A stretch of 64,000 nucleotides of DNA from Viridibacillus arvi (GCF_001274945.1 NZ_LILB01000005.1:748959-812958); one strand, 5' to 3'; counted from the stretch's first letter, positions 38,347-49,326 are shown. Program-made: numbers and translations. The notes: generated by a model from the letters alone, not told the origin.

Positions 38347-38619
38347 TTATTTACTGATTTTTGAGTTATGGAATTTTTCCATAATGCCTTGTGATGAGAA
38401 CAAGTTGCGTACTGTATCAGATGGTTTTGCACCATTTGCTAACCATGCTAATGCTTTTTCTTCATCAATCTTAACTTCTTCTGGAGTAGTTAAAGGATTG
38501 AATGTACCAATTGTCTCAATTGAGCGGCCGTCGCGTGGTGCGCGAGCGTCTGCTACTACAATACGATAGAAAGGAGCTTTTTTTGCCCCGATACGTTTTA
38601 AGCGAATTTTTACTGCCAT
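38347..38619 (-). CDS. rpsP: Ribosomal protein S16
   Basis: 90 residues from the ATG at 38619, 9 nt after [33 protein letters not shown] and [14 protein letters not shown] are S16 signatures (each read in part). The 12-nt upstream extension in the open frame is part of the ribosome-binding site. Confidence 0.99.
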   Translation of the reverse strand: MAVKIRLKRIGAKKAPFYRIVVADARAPRDGRSIETIGTFNPLTTPEEVKIDEEKALAWLANGAKPSDTVRNLFSSQGIMEKFHNSKISK

Positions 38620-38657
38620 TTTTAATTGCACCTCCGAATAGTTTCACACAAGATAGT

Positions 38658-38686
38658 ATAATAGCAAGCTTTGGATTGTTTGTAAA
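38658..38686 (-). promoter_or_regulatory. SigA-type promoter of rpsP-khpA
   Basis: TTTACA (38681-38686), 17-nt spacer, extended -10 TGC-TATTAT (38658-38663). Confidence 0.75.
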
Positions 38687-38724
38687 GTGTTTTTTCTTAA
38701 CACACTAATTTTTAGTTTAAAAAA

Positions 38725-40080
38725 TTATTTAAACAGTGAATCCAAACCAGGAAGTTTCATTTTTTTCTTCCCTTTTTGCGTCATACCCGTCATTTGTTTC
38801 ATCATTTTCTTCATATCTTCAAATTGTTTTAAAAGTCGGTTTATTTCTTGAACAGAGCAACCTGAACCTTTTGCAATTCGTTTCTTACGACTTGAGTTGA
38901 TGATCTCAGGGTTCGTTTTTTCAGCTGGCGTCATCGAAAGAATAATGGCCTCTATATGACCAATTTGTTTATCATCGATTTTCGCATTTTCTAAGCCTTT
39001 AATTTTATTGGCACCTGGAAGCATTTTTAGAATTTCATCCAAAGGTCCCATTTTTTTTACTTGGCTCATTTGATCTAAGAAATCATCGAAAGTAAAGCTC
39101 TGTGTTCTGAACTTTTCTTCCATTTCTCTTGCTTTTTCCTCGTCAACGTTTGCTTGCGCTTTCTCGATTAAGGACATCATGTCGCCCATACCAAGAATAC
39201 GTGAAGCCATACGCTCTGGATGGAATGGCTCTAAAGCATCCATTTTCTCACCCATACCAACGAATTTAATTGGTTTTTCTGTAACAGAGCGGATTGATAA
39301 AGCCGCACCACCACGTGTATCCCCATCTAACTTCGTTAGAACTACACCCGTAATACCTACTGCTTCATTGAAGCTATTAGCTACATTAACTGCATCTTGA
39401 CCTGTCATAGAATCGACAACTAAGAAGACTTCATCTGGTTCTCTTAATGCACGAATGTCTTTCAATTCTTGCATTAAGTTTTCATCAATATGAAGACGAC
39501 CTGCTGTATCGATTAATACAACATCATGATGCTCTTCCTTTGCATGTTCCAGCGCTTGGCGGACAATATCCACTGGAGATACTTCTGTACCAAGAGCAAA
39601 TACAGGCAAAGATAGCTGATCACCTAATGTTTGCAATTGCTTAATCGCTGCTGGACGGTAGATATCCGCTGCTACAAGCAATGGTTTACGATTGTACTTT
39701 TTGCGTAAAACATTAGCAAGTTTACCAGTAGTTGTTGTTTTACCGGCACCTTGTAAACCTACCATTAAAATAACAGTTGGTGGTTTTTGAGAGAACTTAA
39801 TAGGACTTTGTTCGCCACCCATTAATTCTGTCAGTTCGTCTTTTACGATTTTAATAACTTGTTGACCGGGTGTTAGACTTTTCATGACGTCTTGACCGAT
39901 TGCTCGTTCACTAACGCGCTTAATAAAAGATTTTACAACTTTTAAGTTAACGTCCGCTTCTATTAAGGCAAAACGGACTTCACGCATCATTTCTTTAACG
40001 TCTTGTTCCGTTACTTTCCCTTTGCCTTTAATCTTCGAAATCGTACCTTGGAGTCGCTCCGCTAATCCTTCAAATGCCAT
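38725..40080 (-). CDS. ffh: Ffh, signal recognition particle GTPase
   Basis: 451 residues. NG domain: GLQGAGKTTTTGKLA (~106-120), DTAGRLHIDE, TKLDGDTRGGAAL. The C-terminal M domain is Met-rich (KKMMKQMTGMTQKGKKKMKLPG) and binds signal peptides and 4.5S/6S-type scRNA. It works with FtsY, encoded upstream. ylxM is 12 bp upstream. Confidence 0.99.
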   Translation of the reverse strand: MAFEGLAERLQGTISKIKGKGKVTEQDVKEMMREVRFALIEADVNLKVVKSFIKRVSERAIGQDVMKSLTPGQQVIKIVKDELTELMGGEQSPIKFSQKPPTVILMVGLQGAGKTTTTGKLANVLRKKYNRKPLLVAADIYRPAAIKQLQTLGDQLSLPVFALGTEVSPVDIVRQALEHAKEEHHDVVLIDTAGRLHIDENLMQELKDIRALREPDEVFLVVDSMTGQDAVNVANSFNEAVGITGVVLTKLDGDTRGGAALSIRSVTEKPIKFVGMGEKMDALEPFHPERMASRILGMGDMMSLIEKAQANVDEEKAREMEEKFRTQSFTFDDFLDQMSQVKKMGPLDEILKMLPGANKIKGLENAKIDDKQIGHIEAIILSMTPAEKTNPEIINSSRKKRIAKGSGCSVQEINRLLKQFEDMKKMMKQMTGMTQKGKKKMKLPGLDSLFK

Positions 40081-40092
40081 GCATGCTGCCTC

Positions 40093-40428
40093 CTAATCCC
40101 ATTGCTTTAACTGTTCAATAAGTTCTAGCCACACAGTTTGCGAGGCACTATTGTCAGTAGTTTTTTTTGATAGCTCTGCAATTATTTGTTGTCTGTTTTG
40201 AAATTTCTCGAATAATCGAAGTTTATCTTCATATTCTTCAAGCATCGCTTCTGTTCTACGAATATTATCGTAAACTGCTTGACGCGATACTTCATAAGCT
40301 TCAGCAATTTCACCAAGAGAATGGTCATCTAAATAATAAAGTTGCATATAGCTACGTTGTTTATCAGTCAACAATGCTTGATAAAAGTCGAAGAGAAAGT
40401 TCATGCGTGTCGTTTTTTCAAGTAGCAT
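40093..40428 (-). CDS. ylxM: YlxM, helix-turn-helix SRP-associated protein
   Basis: 111 residues from the ATG at 40428. [25 protein letters not shown] and the helix-turn-helix [24 protein letters not shown] (each read in part) define the family. It binds Ffh/SRP RNA in some Gram-positive bacteria. A near-perfect SigA promoter lies about 40 bp upstream, making ylxM-ffh one unit. Confidence 0.95.
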   Translation of the reverse strand: MLLEKTTRMNFLFDFYQALLTDKQRSYMQLYYLDDHSLGEIAEAYEVSRQAVYDNIRRTEAMLEEYEDKLRLFEKFQNRQQIIAELSKKTTDNSASQTVWLELIEQLKQWD

Positions 40429-40464
40429 AAGAAATCTCTCCCCTGTTTTACACATTCTTTTAGT

Positions 40465-40493
40465 ATCATAAGGAATAATCGGATTTCTGTCAA
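40465..40493 (-). promoter_or_regulatory. Strong SigA promoter of ylxM-ffh
   Basis: TTGACA (40488-40493, perfect), 17-nt spacer, TATGAT (40465-40470). It is the best match in the window. Confidence 0.9.
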
Positions 40494-40552
40494 GTAAATA
40501 TACTTGTCTAAATACATTTTAGTCCTCATATAAACTCAAATATTCATAGACG

Positions 40553-40581
40553 AAAAATGCATAGCCAAAAGCTATGCATTT
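40553..40581 (-). terminator. Terminator of rnc-smc-ftsY
   Basis: A perfect 11-bp stem (AAATGCATAGC), a 5-nt loop and a T-run on the minus strand, 15 bp after the ftsY stop. Confidence 0.93.
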
Positions 40582-40596
40582 CGTTTATTTATCTAT

Positions 40597-41877
40597 TTAT
40601 TGCTCGTTTAATTCCTCTTCTTTTGCTAGCTGTTGATCAAGTGCGTCAGCAAATAAGCCATATACATAACGTTCTGTATCAAACGGTTGTAAATCGTCCA
40701 TTTTTTCACCCAAACCAACAAACTTTACTGGAATATGCAATTTGTTACGAATAGCAAGTACAATACCACCTTTTGCAGTACCGTCTAGTTTCGTTAATAC
40801 AATGCCTGTCACGTTTGTTGCTTCTTTAAATGTTTGTGCCTGTACTAGTGCATTTTGACCAGTAGTTGCATCTAAAGCTAATAAAACTTCATGCGGAGCA
40901 TTCGGAATTTCCCGGGAAATTACACGATGTACTTTTTCTAATTCATTCATTAGATTAACTTTATTTTGCAGTCGCCCAGCTGTATCACAAATAAGTACAT
41001 CCGCACCACGATTTTTGGCTGCACGAATGGCATCATACATTACTGCAGCAGGATCAGACCCTTCTGCTTGCTTAATAACTTCCACACCTACACGTTCTCC
41101 CCAAACTTGAAGTTGATCAATCGCACCTGCACGGAACGTATCACCCGCTGCAAGTATTACTGATTTCCCTTCTTGTTTTAGGCGGTGCGCCAATTTCCCA
41201 ATTGTTGTTGTTTTACCTACACCGTTAACACCAACAAAAAGAATAACTGTTAACTCACCATCTTGTATATTTAACTCGATTGATTCATCATCACTAGATT
41301 CGTAAATTTCAACAAGCTTTTCTGAAATAATTGATTGGATACCACTCGTATCTTTAATGTTTTGGCGTTGAACTTCAAAGCGTAATTTATCCATTAGCTC
41401 CATTACAGTTTCAAAACCAACGTCCGCTTGTAATAATAAGTCTTCTAGTTCCTCAAAGAAATCTTCATCTACAGTACGGTAACGAGCTACTAGATCATTT
41501 ACTTTTGATGTAAATGAATCACGTGTTTTTTCTAAGCCCGCTTTGAATTTTTCTGTAATAGAAAATGCTGAGAAACCCCATTTTGATTTTTTTTCTTCTT
41601 GTTCTTGAGGTTCTTCCACCTTCACAACTTCAGTAGTTGATTCTTCAACAACTATTTCTTCTTTAGATTGTACTTTTTCGTCTTGAGGAGCTTGTTCAGA
41701 CACTATAGGTTCTTCTACTACTTCCGGAGTAACTACAGTTTGAACAGCTACTTCTTGCTCTGCAGGCTCTACTATATCGTCAACCTGTTTTTCAACGATT
41801 GTCTCTACCGATTGTACTTCAAGCTCTTCAGGCTTCGCGCCCATTAGTTTTTCTTTCATACGCTTTAAAAAGCTCAT
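40597..41877 (-). CDS. ftsY: FtsY, SRP receptor
   Basis: 426 residues. The first ~100 are very rich in Glu, Val and Gln (an acidic A domain); B. subtilis FtsY, at about 329 residues, has almost none. NG domain: GVNGVGKTTTIGKLA, DTAGRLQNK, TKLDGTAKGG. It receives ribosome-SRP complexes at the membrane. It follows smc by 2 bp. Confidence 0.98.
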   Translation of the reverse strand: MSFLKRMKEKLMGAKPEELEVQSVETIVEKQVDDIVEPAEQEVAVQTVVTPEVVEEPIVSEQAPQDEKVQSKEEIVVEESTTEVVKVEEPQEQEEKKSKWGFSAFSITEKFKAGLEKTRDSFTSKVNDLVARYRTVDEDFFEELEDLLLQADVGFETVMELMDKLRFEVQRQNIKDTSGIQSIISEKLVEIYESSDDESIELNIQDGELTVILFVGVNGVGKTTTIGKLAHRLKQEGKSVILAAGDTFRAGAIDQLQVWGERVGVEVIKQAEGSDPAAVMYDAIRAAKNRGADVLICDTAGRLQNKVNLMNELEKVHRVISREIPNAPHEVLLALDATTGQNALVQAQTFKEATNVTGIVLTKLDGTAKGGIVLAIRNKLHIPVKFVGLGEKMDDLQPFDTERYVYGLFADALDQQLAKEEELNEQ

Positions 41878-41879
41878 TG

Positions 41880-44800
41880 TTATTCGCTCCTTTGTCCTAC
41901 TAGAACAGGTTCTTCTTGTTCTAATTTCACAGATACTAATTTCGATACACCTGATTCTTGCATCGTAATACCGTACAATACATCCGCACCTTCCATCGTA
42001 CCTTTACGATGCGTGATAACGATGAATTGTGTTTCTTGGCTAAATTTTTTCAAATATTGACTATAGCGAGTAACATTCGATTCATCAAGAGCAGCTTCTA
42101 CTTCATCAAGTATACAGAATGGTACAGGTCGCGTTTTTAGAATAGAAAATAGTAGCGCAATTGCCGTTAAAGCACGTTCTCCACCTGATAGTAAGCTTAA
42201 ACTTTGCAATTTCTTACCTGGTGGTTGAGCGACAATTTCAATTCCTGTTTCAAGTATATCGTCAGGCTCAACTAGTTGTAAATCTGCATGCCCTCCACCA
42301 AACAATTCTCGGAAAACAACTTGGAAGTGTTCACGAATATTCAAGAAAGTTTCGTTAAAGCGAGTTGACATTTCTTCATCCATTTCACGAATCGCCTCAT
42401 GCAATGTTTCTTTCGCTTCCATGAGATCTGATCTTTGCTCCGTTAAGAAAGTATGTCGTTCTGAAACTGTTTCGAATTCTTCAATTGCATTTAAGTTGAC
42501 GGGACCCAGTTCTATAATAGATTGCTTCAATAATTTCACTTTTCTTCTTGATATTTCGACATCTATATCTTCATTTAATTCCCGTATGGCTTCATCTAAA
42601 GAAAGCTCATAGTCTTCAGCAAGTTGGTCTAGTAAAGATTGCTTCGAAAACTCCAATTGAGACAGTTTTACATCATAGTTGCGCAAGCCATCTAATAAAC
42701 CTTTATGCACTCGTTGTAATTCCTTTAGTTCCACTTCACAGCTATCCAAAGTAGCTTGTAGCTGGGTTCTTTCTTCTTTACTTGTTGCAATGGTCGAAAT
42801 TAGGTCCGTCTTTTTCAACTGCCAAGTAGTAATGTTTGAAGTTATTTCTTCATCAGATGGTCCATTTTGACTTTCATCATTCGTTAACCATTTGATTTCT
42901 TGACTAATGTTATTGACTTCCAATTTCGCCTTGTCGTATTGCACGGTTACTTCTTCAGAAGCTTGTTTTAGCTGCGTTACTTGTTCTTGAATTACAGCAA
43001 GCTCTGAACGCTTCTCTGCGTATTGTTCTTTCAATGCATCTTGAGCTGTTTCACTTTGTACTTTAAGTACGTTTAATTGTTCTATTGTGCTATTAATCTC
43101 AGCAAGTTCTTCCGTTAACTCTTGCAAACGTTTTTTAGCAGAAATCTGACTTTCTTGTAAGTTTGAAGAGCGATCGGTAGCATCTTCTTTTTCAGTAGCT
43201 ACTAAAGTAACACGTAAGGCAAGTCGTTTTGTCGTTGCTTCTAATTCACGGAAATGCCCACTCAGTTCAAATTCTTCATCACGTAACACTTCACCTTGCT
43301 TACGTAAGTCCTCTAGAAGAACCGTTTTAGCAGAAACAAAGCTTTTCTGCTCAGCAACAACTTTTTCTGCTTGTTCAATTTTTTGTTGCATTTGAACAAG
43401 CTGACCAGTTAAGTCTTCTAGTTCAGCTTTACGAGTAAATAACGATGTTTGTTGTTTAGTAGAACCACCCGTTAGTGAACCACCTGCATTTACTATGTCC
43501 CCATCTAACGTTACTACGCGATAACGATAATTACATGATTTGGCGATTTGTGTAGCACTTTGTAAATCTTTTGCAACTAATACATTACCCAATAAATTTT
43601 CTGCAATTGTTTTAAAGGCTGGATCAAATTTCGCTAACTCATCTGCTGTATTTATAAACGACGGATGAGTTGCAGCCGCTCCTAATGCATCACGTGATAT
43701 TTTTCGTGATTTCATAACATTTTTCGGTAAAAATGTTGCGCGACCTGCTCTTTTTTCTTTTAGCCATGCAATTGCTTTTTGAGCATCCTGCTGTGTTTCA
43801 GTCACAATATGTTGAGAAGCTGCACCTAATGCTGTTTCAAGTGCTTTTGTATATTCTCCACTTACTTGAATTAACTCTGCAACGGCACCGTGAATTCCAG
43901 AAAGTTTTTTATTTTCTCTAGCCACTAAAATCTCTTTTACACCATGGAAGAAGCCTGAGAAGTCTGCCTCAAGTTCCGCTAAAGTTTCTTTTCGAGACTT
44001 TAATTGTTGTAAATGTTGATAGCCTTTAAAAAGCATTTCTTGTTTACTTTCAAATTGTTTCGTCGCACTTGCTAGCTCTGATTGACAAGCTGAATAAGTA
44101 GCCATTTTTTCTTCTAACTGTTGCTTCACATCGTTTAATTTACTTTCAACAATCTGTTGTTCCTTCGTTAACTGCGCTAATTCTTCCGCCATTTCTGACG
44201 ATTGGTTAGTGATTTTAAACGAAGCTTGTTCTTGTTGTTCTAGCTGTTGGGTAATATTTTTGTATTCATTTTTAACTGTTGCTTCCTCATTGAGGCGATC
44301 AATATACGTGTTTTTCCAGTTTTCGATATCTTTTTCGATGTCTGTTGAAGAACGATTTAAGTTATCTTCTAGCTGTTTCACACTTTTTTTCAATAATTGA
44401 AGCGTTTTTTGTCTTATTGTTAATTGTTCTTGTTTATCTACTTGTTGTACGTGCCACTCTCGCTCCGCGATTTGGGCTTTTTCAAGTGATTGTTGTAGTT
44501 TTTCTAATTGTGCACTGGCATTATGGCGTTTTTCAGCCATTAATACTTTACGACCTTCCCACCGCTCAACTTCTGAACTAGCTTCAACAAGCTGATGTTG
44601 CGATTGGTCTAGTAAATTATCTAGCTTAGTAATTTGTTTTCGAATAGAAGCTACTTGCGACTCTTTATTTTCCATATTGTGTATATGTTCTTGCTCAGTC
44701 ACCGTAAACTGCTTTTTATCCTGCATAATTGTTTCAAGTGTTTGTTGCAACACACGTAAATCATGGACGATAACCGCTATATCAATATCCTTTAATTCCT

Positions 44801-45458
44801 TGGACATCTTTAAATAATCCGCGGCAGCAGACGCTTGTATTTTCAAAGGCTCGATACGATTGTCTAATTCGTGCAATATATCAAGCACTCGATGTAAGTT
44901 ATCCTCTGTTTCAAACAATTTATGCTCTGCTTTTTTCTTACGTTGCTTATATTTCAATACACCGGCAGCTTCTTCGAAAATAGAGCGTCTATCATCCGGA
45001 CGACTGTTTAATATTTCATCTACTCGACCTTGTGAAATTATCGAGAAAGCTTCTTTTCCTAGACCAGAGTCTAAGAACAAATCCGTTATATCTTTTAATC
45101 TACATTGTTGTTTGTTTAATAGATATTCGCTATCGCCCGAGCGGTATACTCGACGAGTGACACTTACTTCGTTATACGGGATTGGTAATCGTTCATCCTC
45201 GTTATCTAATATCAATGATACTTCTGCAAAGTTAAGCGGTTTGCGCGAGTCACTTCCAGCAAAAATGACATCTTCCATTTTTGCACCACGAAGAGATTTT
45301 GCGGATTGTTCTCCGAGTACCCATCGAATTGCATCCGTTACGTTACTTTTTCCACTGCCATTTGGACCAACGACAGCAGTAACTCCCGGCACAAAGTCAA
45401 TACCAATACGATCGGCGAAAGATTTAAAACCAATCACTTCAAGCCGTTTAAGAAACAA
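41880..45458 (-). CDS. smc: SMC, chromosome condensation ATPase
   Basis: 1192 residues. The N-terminal Walker A is VVGPNGSGKSNVTDAIRWVLGEQ (read in part). Long coiled coils (~170-490, ~680-1010) surround a hinge domain (~510-640). The ABC signature is LSLLSGGERALTA, with Walker B CILDEVEAALDE. It loads at ParB-parS with ScpAB and folds the chromosome. It starts 2 bp after rnc. Confidence 0.99.
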   Translation of the reverse strand: MFLKRLEVIGFKSFADRIGIDFVPGVTAVVGPNGSGKSNVTDAIRWVLGEQSAKSLRGAKMEDVIFAGSDSRKPLNFAEVSLILDNEDERLPIPYNEVSVTRRVYRSGDSEYLLNKQQCRLKDITDLFLDSGLGKEAFSIISQGRVDEILNSRPDDRRSIFEEAAGVLKYKQRKKKAEHKLFETEDNLHRVLDILHELDNRIEPLKIQASAAADYLKMSKELKDIDIAVIVHDLRVLQQTLETIMQDKKQFTVTEQEHIHNMENKESQVASIRKQITKLDNLLDQSQHQLVEASSEVERWEGRKVLMAEKRHNASAQLEKLQQSLEKAQIAEREWHVQQVDKQEQLTIRQKTLQLLKKSVKQLEDNLNRSSTDIEKDIENWKNTYIDRLNEEATVKNEYKNITQQLEQQEQASFKITNQSSEMAEELAQLTKEQQIVESKLNDVKQQLEEKMATYSACQSELASATKQFESKQEMLFKGYQHLQQLKSRKETLAELEADFSGFFHGVKEILVARENKKLSGIHGAVAELIQVSGEYTKALETALGAASQHIVTETQQDAQKAIAWLKEKRAGRATFLPKNVMKSRKISRDALGAAATHPSFINTADELAKFDPAFKTIAENLLGNVLVAKDLQSATQIAKSCNYRYRVVTLDGDIVNAGGSLTGGSTKQQTSLFTRKAELEDLTGQLVQMQQKIEQAEKVVAEQKSFVSAKTVLLEDLRKQGEVLRDEEFELSGHFRELEATTKRLALRVTLVATEKEDATDRSSNLQESQISAKKRLQELTEELAEINSTIEQLNVLKVQSETAQDALKEQYAEKRSELAVIQEQVTQLKQASEEVTVQYDKAKLEVNNISQEIKWLTNDESQNGPSDEEITSNITTWQLKKTDLISTIATSKEERTQLQATLDSCEVELKELQRVHKGLLDGLRNYDVKLSQLEFSKQSLLDQLAEDYELSLDEAIRELNEDIDVEISRRKVKLLKQSIIELGPVNLNAIEEFETVSERHTFLTEQRSDLMEAKETLHEAIREMDEEMSTRFNETFLNIREHFQVVFRELFGGGHADLQLVEPDDILETGIEIVAQPPGKKLQSLSLLSGGERALTAIALLFSILKTRPVPFCILDEVEAALDESNVTRYSQYLKKFSQETQFIVITHRKGTMEGADVLYGITMQESGVSKLVSVKLEQEEPVLVGQRSE

Positions 45459-45460
45459 AA

Positions 45461-46225
45461 TTATACCTCCTGATTGTCAGCTGACTGTTTTTGCAATTCA
45501 ATCATTGCACTTTGAGCAGCTCTTTGTTCAGCTTCTTTCTTCGATTTTCCGTGACCAACGCCTAATTCGCGCTCATTCAATAGTACATGTGACACGAATG
45601 TACGATTATGTGCTGGTCCGTTTTCATTAATAATCTCATATTGAAGCACACCAGAATTGGCTTGTTGCACCATTTCTTGTAGCTGACTTTTAAAATCCAT
45701 CACATGCGAAAAAGCACCGATTTCTACTTTTGGATAAACGACGCGTTCTAAAAATCCAACGACTGTTTCTAATCCTTGGTCTAAATATAGTGCACCAACA
45801 AATGCTTCAAAACAGTCTGCAAGAAGAGCTGGACGTTCTCGACCACCTGTTAATTCTTCACCTTTTCCTAGTAAAACGTATTTCCCAAAGTTTAGTTCAT
45901 TTGCAAAAATGACTAATGATGGTTCGCAAACGATTGCTGCACGTAATTTTGTAAGCTCACCTTCGCTCATTTTCGGGAATTTAAGGAAAAGAAATTTAGA
46001 GACAGATAGTTCTAACACTGCATCTCCTAAGAACTCTAGTCGTTCGTTATCTTCAAATAGTTTACGACGATGCTCATTCACATATGATGAATGCGTAAAT
46101 GCATTGTAAAGTAAACTTGCATTATCAAAATGCAATCCTAAATTATTTAATAATTCCTCAAATTGGAGGCGTGCTTTCTCTGAGATTGCACCATTTTTTT
46201 GTGAGAGTCCCTTTTTTTTCATCAT
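45461..46225 (-). CDS. rnc: Ribonuclease III
   Basis: About 254 residues from the ATG at 46225; ATGs at 46231 and 46222 are close alternatives. The frame is open to 46300, but a promoter with its -10 at 46266-46271 places the mRNA start near 46259, so the upstream part cannot be coding. The catalytic helix is [17 protein letters not shown]; a C-terminal dsRBD has KSQLQEMVQ and [17 protein letters not shown]. It cuts double-stranded RNA, including pre-rRNA. Confidence 0.97.
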   Translation of the reverse strand: MMKKKGLSQKNGAISEKARLQFEELLNNLGLHFDNASLLYNAFTHSSYVNEHRRKLFEDNERLEFLGDAVLELSVSKFLFLKFPKMSEGELTKLRAAIVCEPSLVIFANELNFGKYVLLGKGEELTGGRERPALLADCFEAFVGALYLDQGLETVVGFLERVVYPKVEIGAFSHVMDFKSQLQEMVQQANSGVLQYEIINENGPAHNRTFVSHVLLNERELGVGHGKSKKEAEQRAAQSAMIELQKQSADNQEV

Positions 46226-46265
46226 CGTCATCAACCTTCTTATCTTCCTTTTGATACTCCTGTTT

Positions 46266-46294
46266 AGTTTACCTTTTTCTCTTACAATGTGCAA
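46266..46294 (-). promoter_or_regulatory. SigA-type promoter of rnc-smc-ftsY
   Basis: TTGCAC (46289-46294), 17-nt spacer, TAAACT (46266-46271). It begins right after the T-run of the acpP terminator. Confidence 0.65.
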
Positions 46295-46338
46295 AAGCAA
46301 AAAGAGACACTTCCTTCAAAATTATGAAAGAAGTGCCC
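46295..46338 (-). terminator. Terminator of the fapR-acpP operon
   Basis: CACTTCTTTCA pairs with TGAAGGAAGTG (one G-U), followed by CTTTTTGCTTTT on the minus strand, 14 bp after the acpP stop. Confidence 0.85.
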
Positions 46339-46352
46339 CTAGCAATGTATAA

Positions 46353-46589
46353 TTAGCCAATTTTGCTTTCGATGAATGATACCGCGTTTCCAACAGTTGC
46401 AATTTTCTCTGCATCCTCGTCGTCAATTTGCATATCGAATTCTTCTTCAAGTTCCATTACTAGTTCTACTACATCTAGTGAATCCGCACCTAAATCATCA
46501 CGGAAAGAAGCTTCTAATTTCACTTCGCTCTCGTCGACACCTAAACGGTCAACAACAACTTTAGTTACACGTTCTATAACAGTTGCCAA
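46353..46589 (-). CDS. acpP: Acyl carrier protein
   Basis: 78 residues from a TTG at 46589, 6 nt after GGAGGTG; the GTG in that site would add three residues. The phosphopantetheine Ser is in [17 protein letters not shown] (~37). It is highly acidic. It carries growing acyl chains in type II fatty acid synthesis. It is the last gene of the FapR operon. Confidence 0.99.
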   Translation of the reverse strand: MATVIERVTKVVVDRLGVDESEVKLEASFRDDLGADSLDVVELVMELEEEFDMQIDDEDAEKIATVGNAVSFIESKIG

Positions 46590-46647
46590 ATCTGTCACCT
46601 CCCCTCAATGATTATACATAAAAAGCCCGTTTGTTCATAGGCATAAA

Positions 46648-47394
46648 TTACATGACCATTCCACCATCTACATGGATTGTTTGCCCTGTAATATAACTTG
46701 CATCATCCGACGCTAAAAATAGTACAACTTTTGCAACGTCTTTTGGATCCCCTAGCTTCGCTAATGGAATTTGTCCAAGCATTTGATCTTTTACTTCAGC
46801 AGGCAGTTCATCTGTCATTTCTGTCGCAATAAATCCAGGTGCTACAGCATTAACATAAATATTACGCGCTGCTAATTCTTTTGCAGTTGTTTTTGTTAAA
46901 CCAATAACACCAGCTTTTGCCGCAACATAGTTTGCTTGACCTGCATTACCAGAAACACCAACAATCGATGCAACATTAATAATACGACCTGCACGTTGTT
47001 TCATCATTTGGCGTGAGACAGCCTTCGTACATAGGAATACCCCTTTTAGGTTAGTATTCATTACGTCATCCCAGTCCTGTTCTTTCATACGCATTAATAG
47101 ATTATCACGTGTTATCCCAGCATTATTTACTAAAATATCAAGACTACCAAAAGTATCTGTTGCAGCTTTCATTAAAGCTGTTACTTCGTCAGCATCAGCT
47201 ACATTGGCTTGGACTGCAATCGCTTCGCCACCGTTTTCAGTAATTTCTGCTACGACTTCTTCAGCTTTAGATTGGCTACCGCTATAATTGACAACAACAC
47301 GTGCTCCTTGTTCTGCCAATGTTAATGCTATGGCACGTCCGATTCCTCTTGAAGCACCTGTTACAACAGCTGTTTTACCCTCTAGCTTCTTCAT
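46648..47394 (-). CDS. fabG: 3-oxoacyl-ACP reductase
   Basis: 248 residues, short-chain dehydrogenase fold. The NADPH motif is [10 protein letters not shown] (~13-22), NNAG at ~88, catalytic Ser in ASIVGVSGN, and Tyr-x-x-x-Lys as YVAAK (~154). Its ATG lies inside the fabD 3' end (20-nt overlap). It reduces the beta-keto group in each elongation cycle. Confidence 0.98.
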   Translation of the reverse strand: MKKLEGKTAVVTGASRGIGRAIALTLAEQGARVVVNYSGSQSKAEEVVAEITENGGEAIAVQANVADADEVTALMKAATDTFGSLDILVNNAGITRDNLLMRMKEQDWDDVMNTNLKGVFLCTKAVSRQMMKQRAGRIINVASIVGVSGNAGQANYVAAKAGVIGLTKTTAKELAARNIYVNAVAPGFIATEMTDELPAEVKDQMLGQIPLAKLGDPKDVAKVVLFLASDDASYITGQTIHVDGGMVM

Positions 47395-48337
47395 GAGACC
47401 ACTCCTTCGACGCTTCTATAACTTGTTCAAACGTTGCTTCATCATAAACACAATACGTTTTCACTTGACGATCCACTTTTTTTACAAGTCCGCTTAATAC
47501 TTTTCCAGGACCACATTCAATAAATACGTCCACACCTAGGTCAATCATTTTTCGAACAGAATCTTCCCACAATACAGGTGAGTATAATTGTTCGACTAAT
47601 AGTTGCTGGATTTCAGTTTGTTCAGTTACAGGTTTAGCCGTAACATTTGAGATAACTGGAATTTCAGCATCTTGCATTGCTTTTTGCTGTAAATTCTCTT
47701 GCAACTTGCTAGCAGCTGGGCGCATTAATTCAGAATGGAAAGGCCCGCTCACTACTAAAGGAAGTGCACGTTTTGCTCCTGCTTCCTTCGCCTTAACACT
47801 CGCCTCGTCTACTCCGGCCTTTGTACCAGAAATCACAATTTGACCCGGGCAATTTAAGTTGGCGAGCTGAACAACTTCTCCCGATGCTGTAACTTCATCC
47901 GTCACAGCTTTCAACGCATCGCGGTCCAAGCCTAAAATTGCAGCCATAGCTCCTTCACCTGCTGGTACTGCTTCGTTCATAAACATTCCTCGACTATGTA
48001 CGGCTTGTACGCCATCTTCGAATGACATTACACCTGATGCCACTAACGCTGTGTATTCACCTAAGCTATGTCCTGCAGTATAATCTGGTGTAATACCTGC
48101 TTTTGTCAGTTTATCAGCAATCATTGCACTTGTCGTTAACAATGCAGGCTGCGCGTTGTAAGTCAATGTCAAATCTTCAGCCGGACCTTCAAGCATTAAC
48201 TTAGATAATGAATAACCTAATAATTCATCTGCCTTATTATAGTAGGCTTTGCACTCTTGGTGCTCAGCCACAAATTCTGCTCCCATACCAACTGATTGTG
48301 AACCCTGTCCTGGAAAGATAAAAGCGATTTTCGTCAT
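47375..48337 (-). CDS. fabD: Malonyl-CoA:ACP transacylase
   Basis: 320 residues. [12 protein letters not shown] (~8-19), the catalytic Ser in [10 protein letters not shown] (~92), and the His in [10 protein letters not shown] (~200) are present. It loads malonyl units on ACP. It overlaps fabG and is 2 bp after plsX. Confidence 0.98.
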   Translation of the reverse strand: MTKIAFIFPGQGSQSVGMGAEFVAEHQECKAYYNKADELLGYSLSKLMLEGPAEDLTLTYNAQPALLTTSAMIADKLTKAGITPDYTAGHSLGEYTALVASGVMSFEDGVQAVHSRGMFMNEAVPAGEGAMAAILGLDRDALKAVTDEVTASGEVVQLANLNCPGQIVISGTKAGVDEASVKAKEAGAKRALPLVVSGPFHSELMRPAASKLQENLQQKAMQDAEIPVISNVTAKPVTEQTEIQQLLVEQLYSPVLWEDSVRKMIDLGVDVFIECGPGKVLSGLVKKVDRQVKTYCVYDEATFEQVIEASKEWSHEEARG

Positions 48338-48339
48338 GA

Positions 48340-49326
48340 TTAGTTCTCCTTTGAAATTGTAGAATCAATCTTTGCACATACGTTGTGTTTAACCATAATA
48401 TTTGCTTGGCGAATAGCACTAGCAAAAGCATTTGCATTTGACGAACCGTGTGCTTTTACTACTGGTGCTTTTAAACCGAATAAAGCGGCTCCACCATACT
48501 CTGTGTAGTCCATTTTTGTTTTAATTTCTTTTAAATTACTCTTCATCATTAACGCTGCAACTTTTGTTTTCCCTGAAGCCATAAATGCTCCTTTTAACAT
48601 AGAAAAGATGCTATCAGCTGTACCTTCGATTGTTTTCAACACCATATTACCTGTAAACCCATCAGTCACGACAACATCTGCAGCACTATTTAATAATTCT
48701 CGTGCCTCAACATTACCGATAAAGTTAATTGGCGCTTCTTGCAATAAACCAAAAGCAGCTTTAGTAAGCTCATTTCCTTTTTTATCTTCTGTCCCAATAT
48801 TCAATAATCCGACTGTTGGATTTTGAATATTGCGTACTTGTTCTGCATAAATGCTAGCCATAATTGCATATTGAGCTAAGTTTTCAGGTTTTGCATCGGC
48901 ATTTGATCCAAGATCTAACATATCAAAACCTTTACCATCTAAAGTTGGTAATGTAGTAGATAATGCAGGTCGATCAATACCTTTAATACGTCCTACTACA
49001 AATAATCCAGCAGCCATTAATGCACCTGTATTCCCTGCTGATACGCAAGCGTCTGCTTCACCATTCTTAACTGCTTCTGCCATTTTCACCATTGAAGCAT
49101 CTTTCTTACGACGTACTGCACGAACTGGTTCGTCGTCACCTTCAATTACTTCTTCACAATTAATCACAGTTAAGCGCTCATGATCTTTTAAATATGGTTG
49201 CATTGCCTGTTGTTGGCCAAATAATTGGATTTCGATATCTGCAGAAGCTTCTAACGCTCTATATACGCCTTCGATAATGGCTTGTGGTGCATTGTCTCCA
49301 CCCATGCCGTCTATTGCTATTTTCAT
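48340..49326 (-). CDS. plsX: PlsX, acyl-ACP:phosphate acyltransferase
   Basis: 328 residues. It begins [30 protein letters not shown] and [16 protein letters not shown] are family motifs. It makes acyl-phosphate for PlsY and so starts phospholipid synthesis. The start codon directly follows the fapR stop. Confidence 0.98.
   Translation of the reverse strand: MKIAIDGMGGDNAPQAIIEGVYRALEASADIEIQLFGQQQAMQPYLKDHERLTVINCEEVIEGDDEPVRAVRRKKDASMVKMAEAVKNGEADACVSAGNTGALMAAGLFVVGRIKGIDRPALSTTLPTLDGKGFDMLDLGSNADAKPENLAQYAIMASIYAEQVRNIQNPTVGLLNIGTEDKKGNELTKAAFGLLQEAPINFIGNVEARELLNSAADVVVTDGFTGNMVLKTIEGTADSIFSMLKGAFMASGKTKVAALMMKSNLKEIKTKMDYTEYGGAALFGLKAPVVKAHGSSNANAFASAIRQANIMVKHNVCAKIDSTISKEN

Noticed and set aside
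38690-38724. Weak hairpin after ffh as a terminator
   Set aside because: Short mismatched stem (AGTGT/ACACT) without a T-run.
44860-45630. 256-codon plus-strand frame across smc and rnc
   Set aside because: It is antisense to highly conserved SMC coding sequence, has Ser/Arg-rich shadow composition, and no ribosome-binding site.
46226-46300. Longer rnc start at 46300
   Set aside because: The region holds the rnc promoter, so it is not in the mRNA; no conserved residues are seen.
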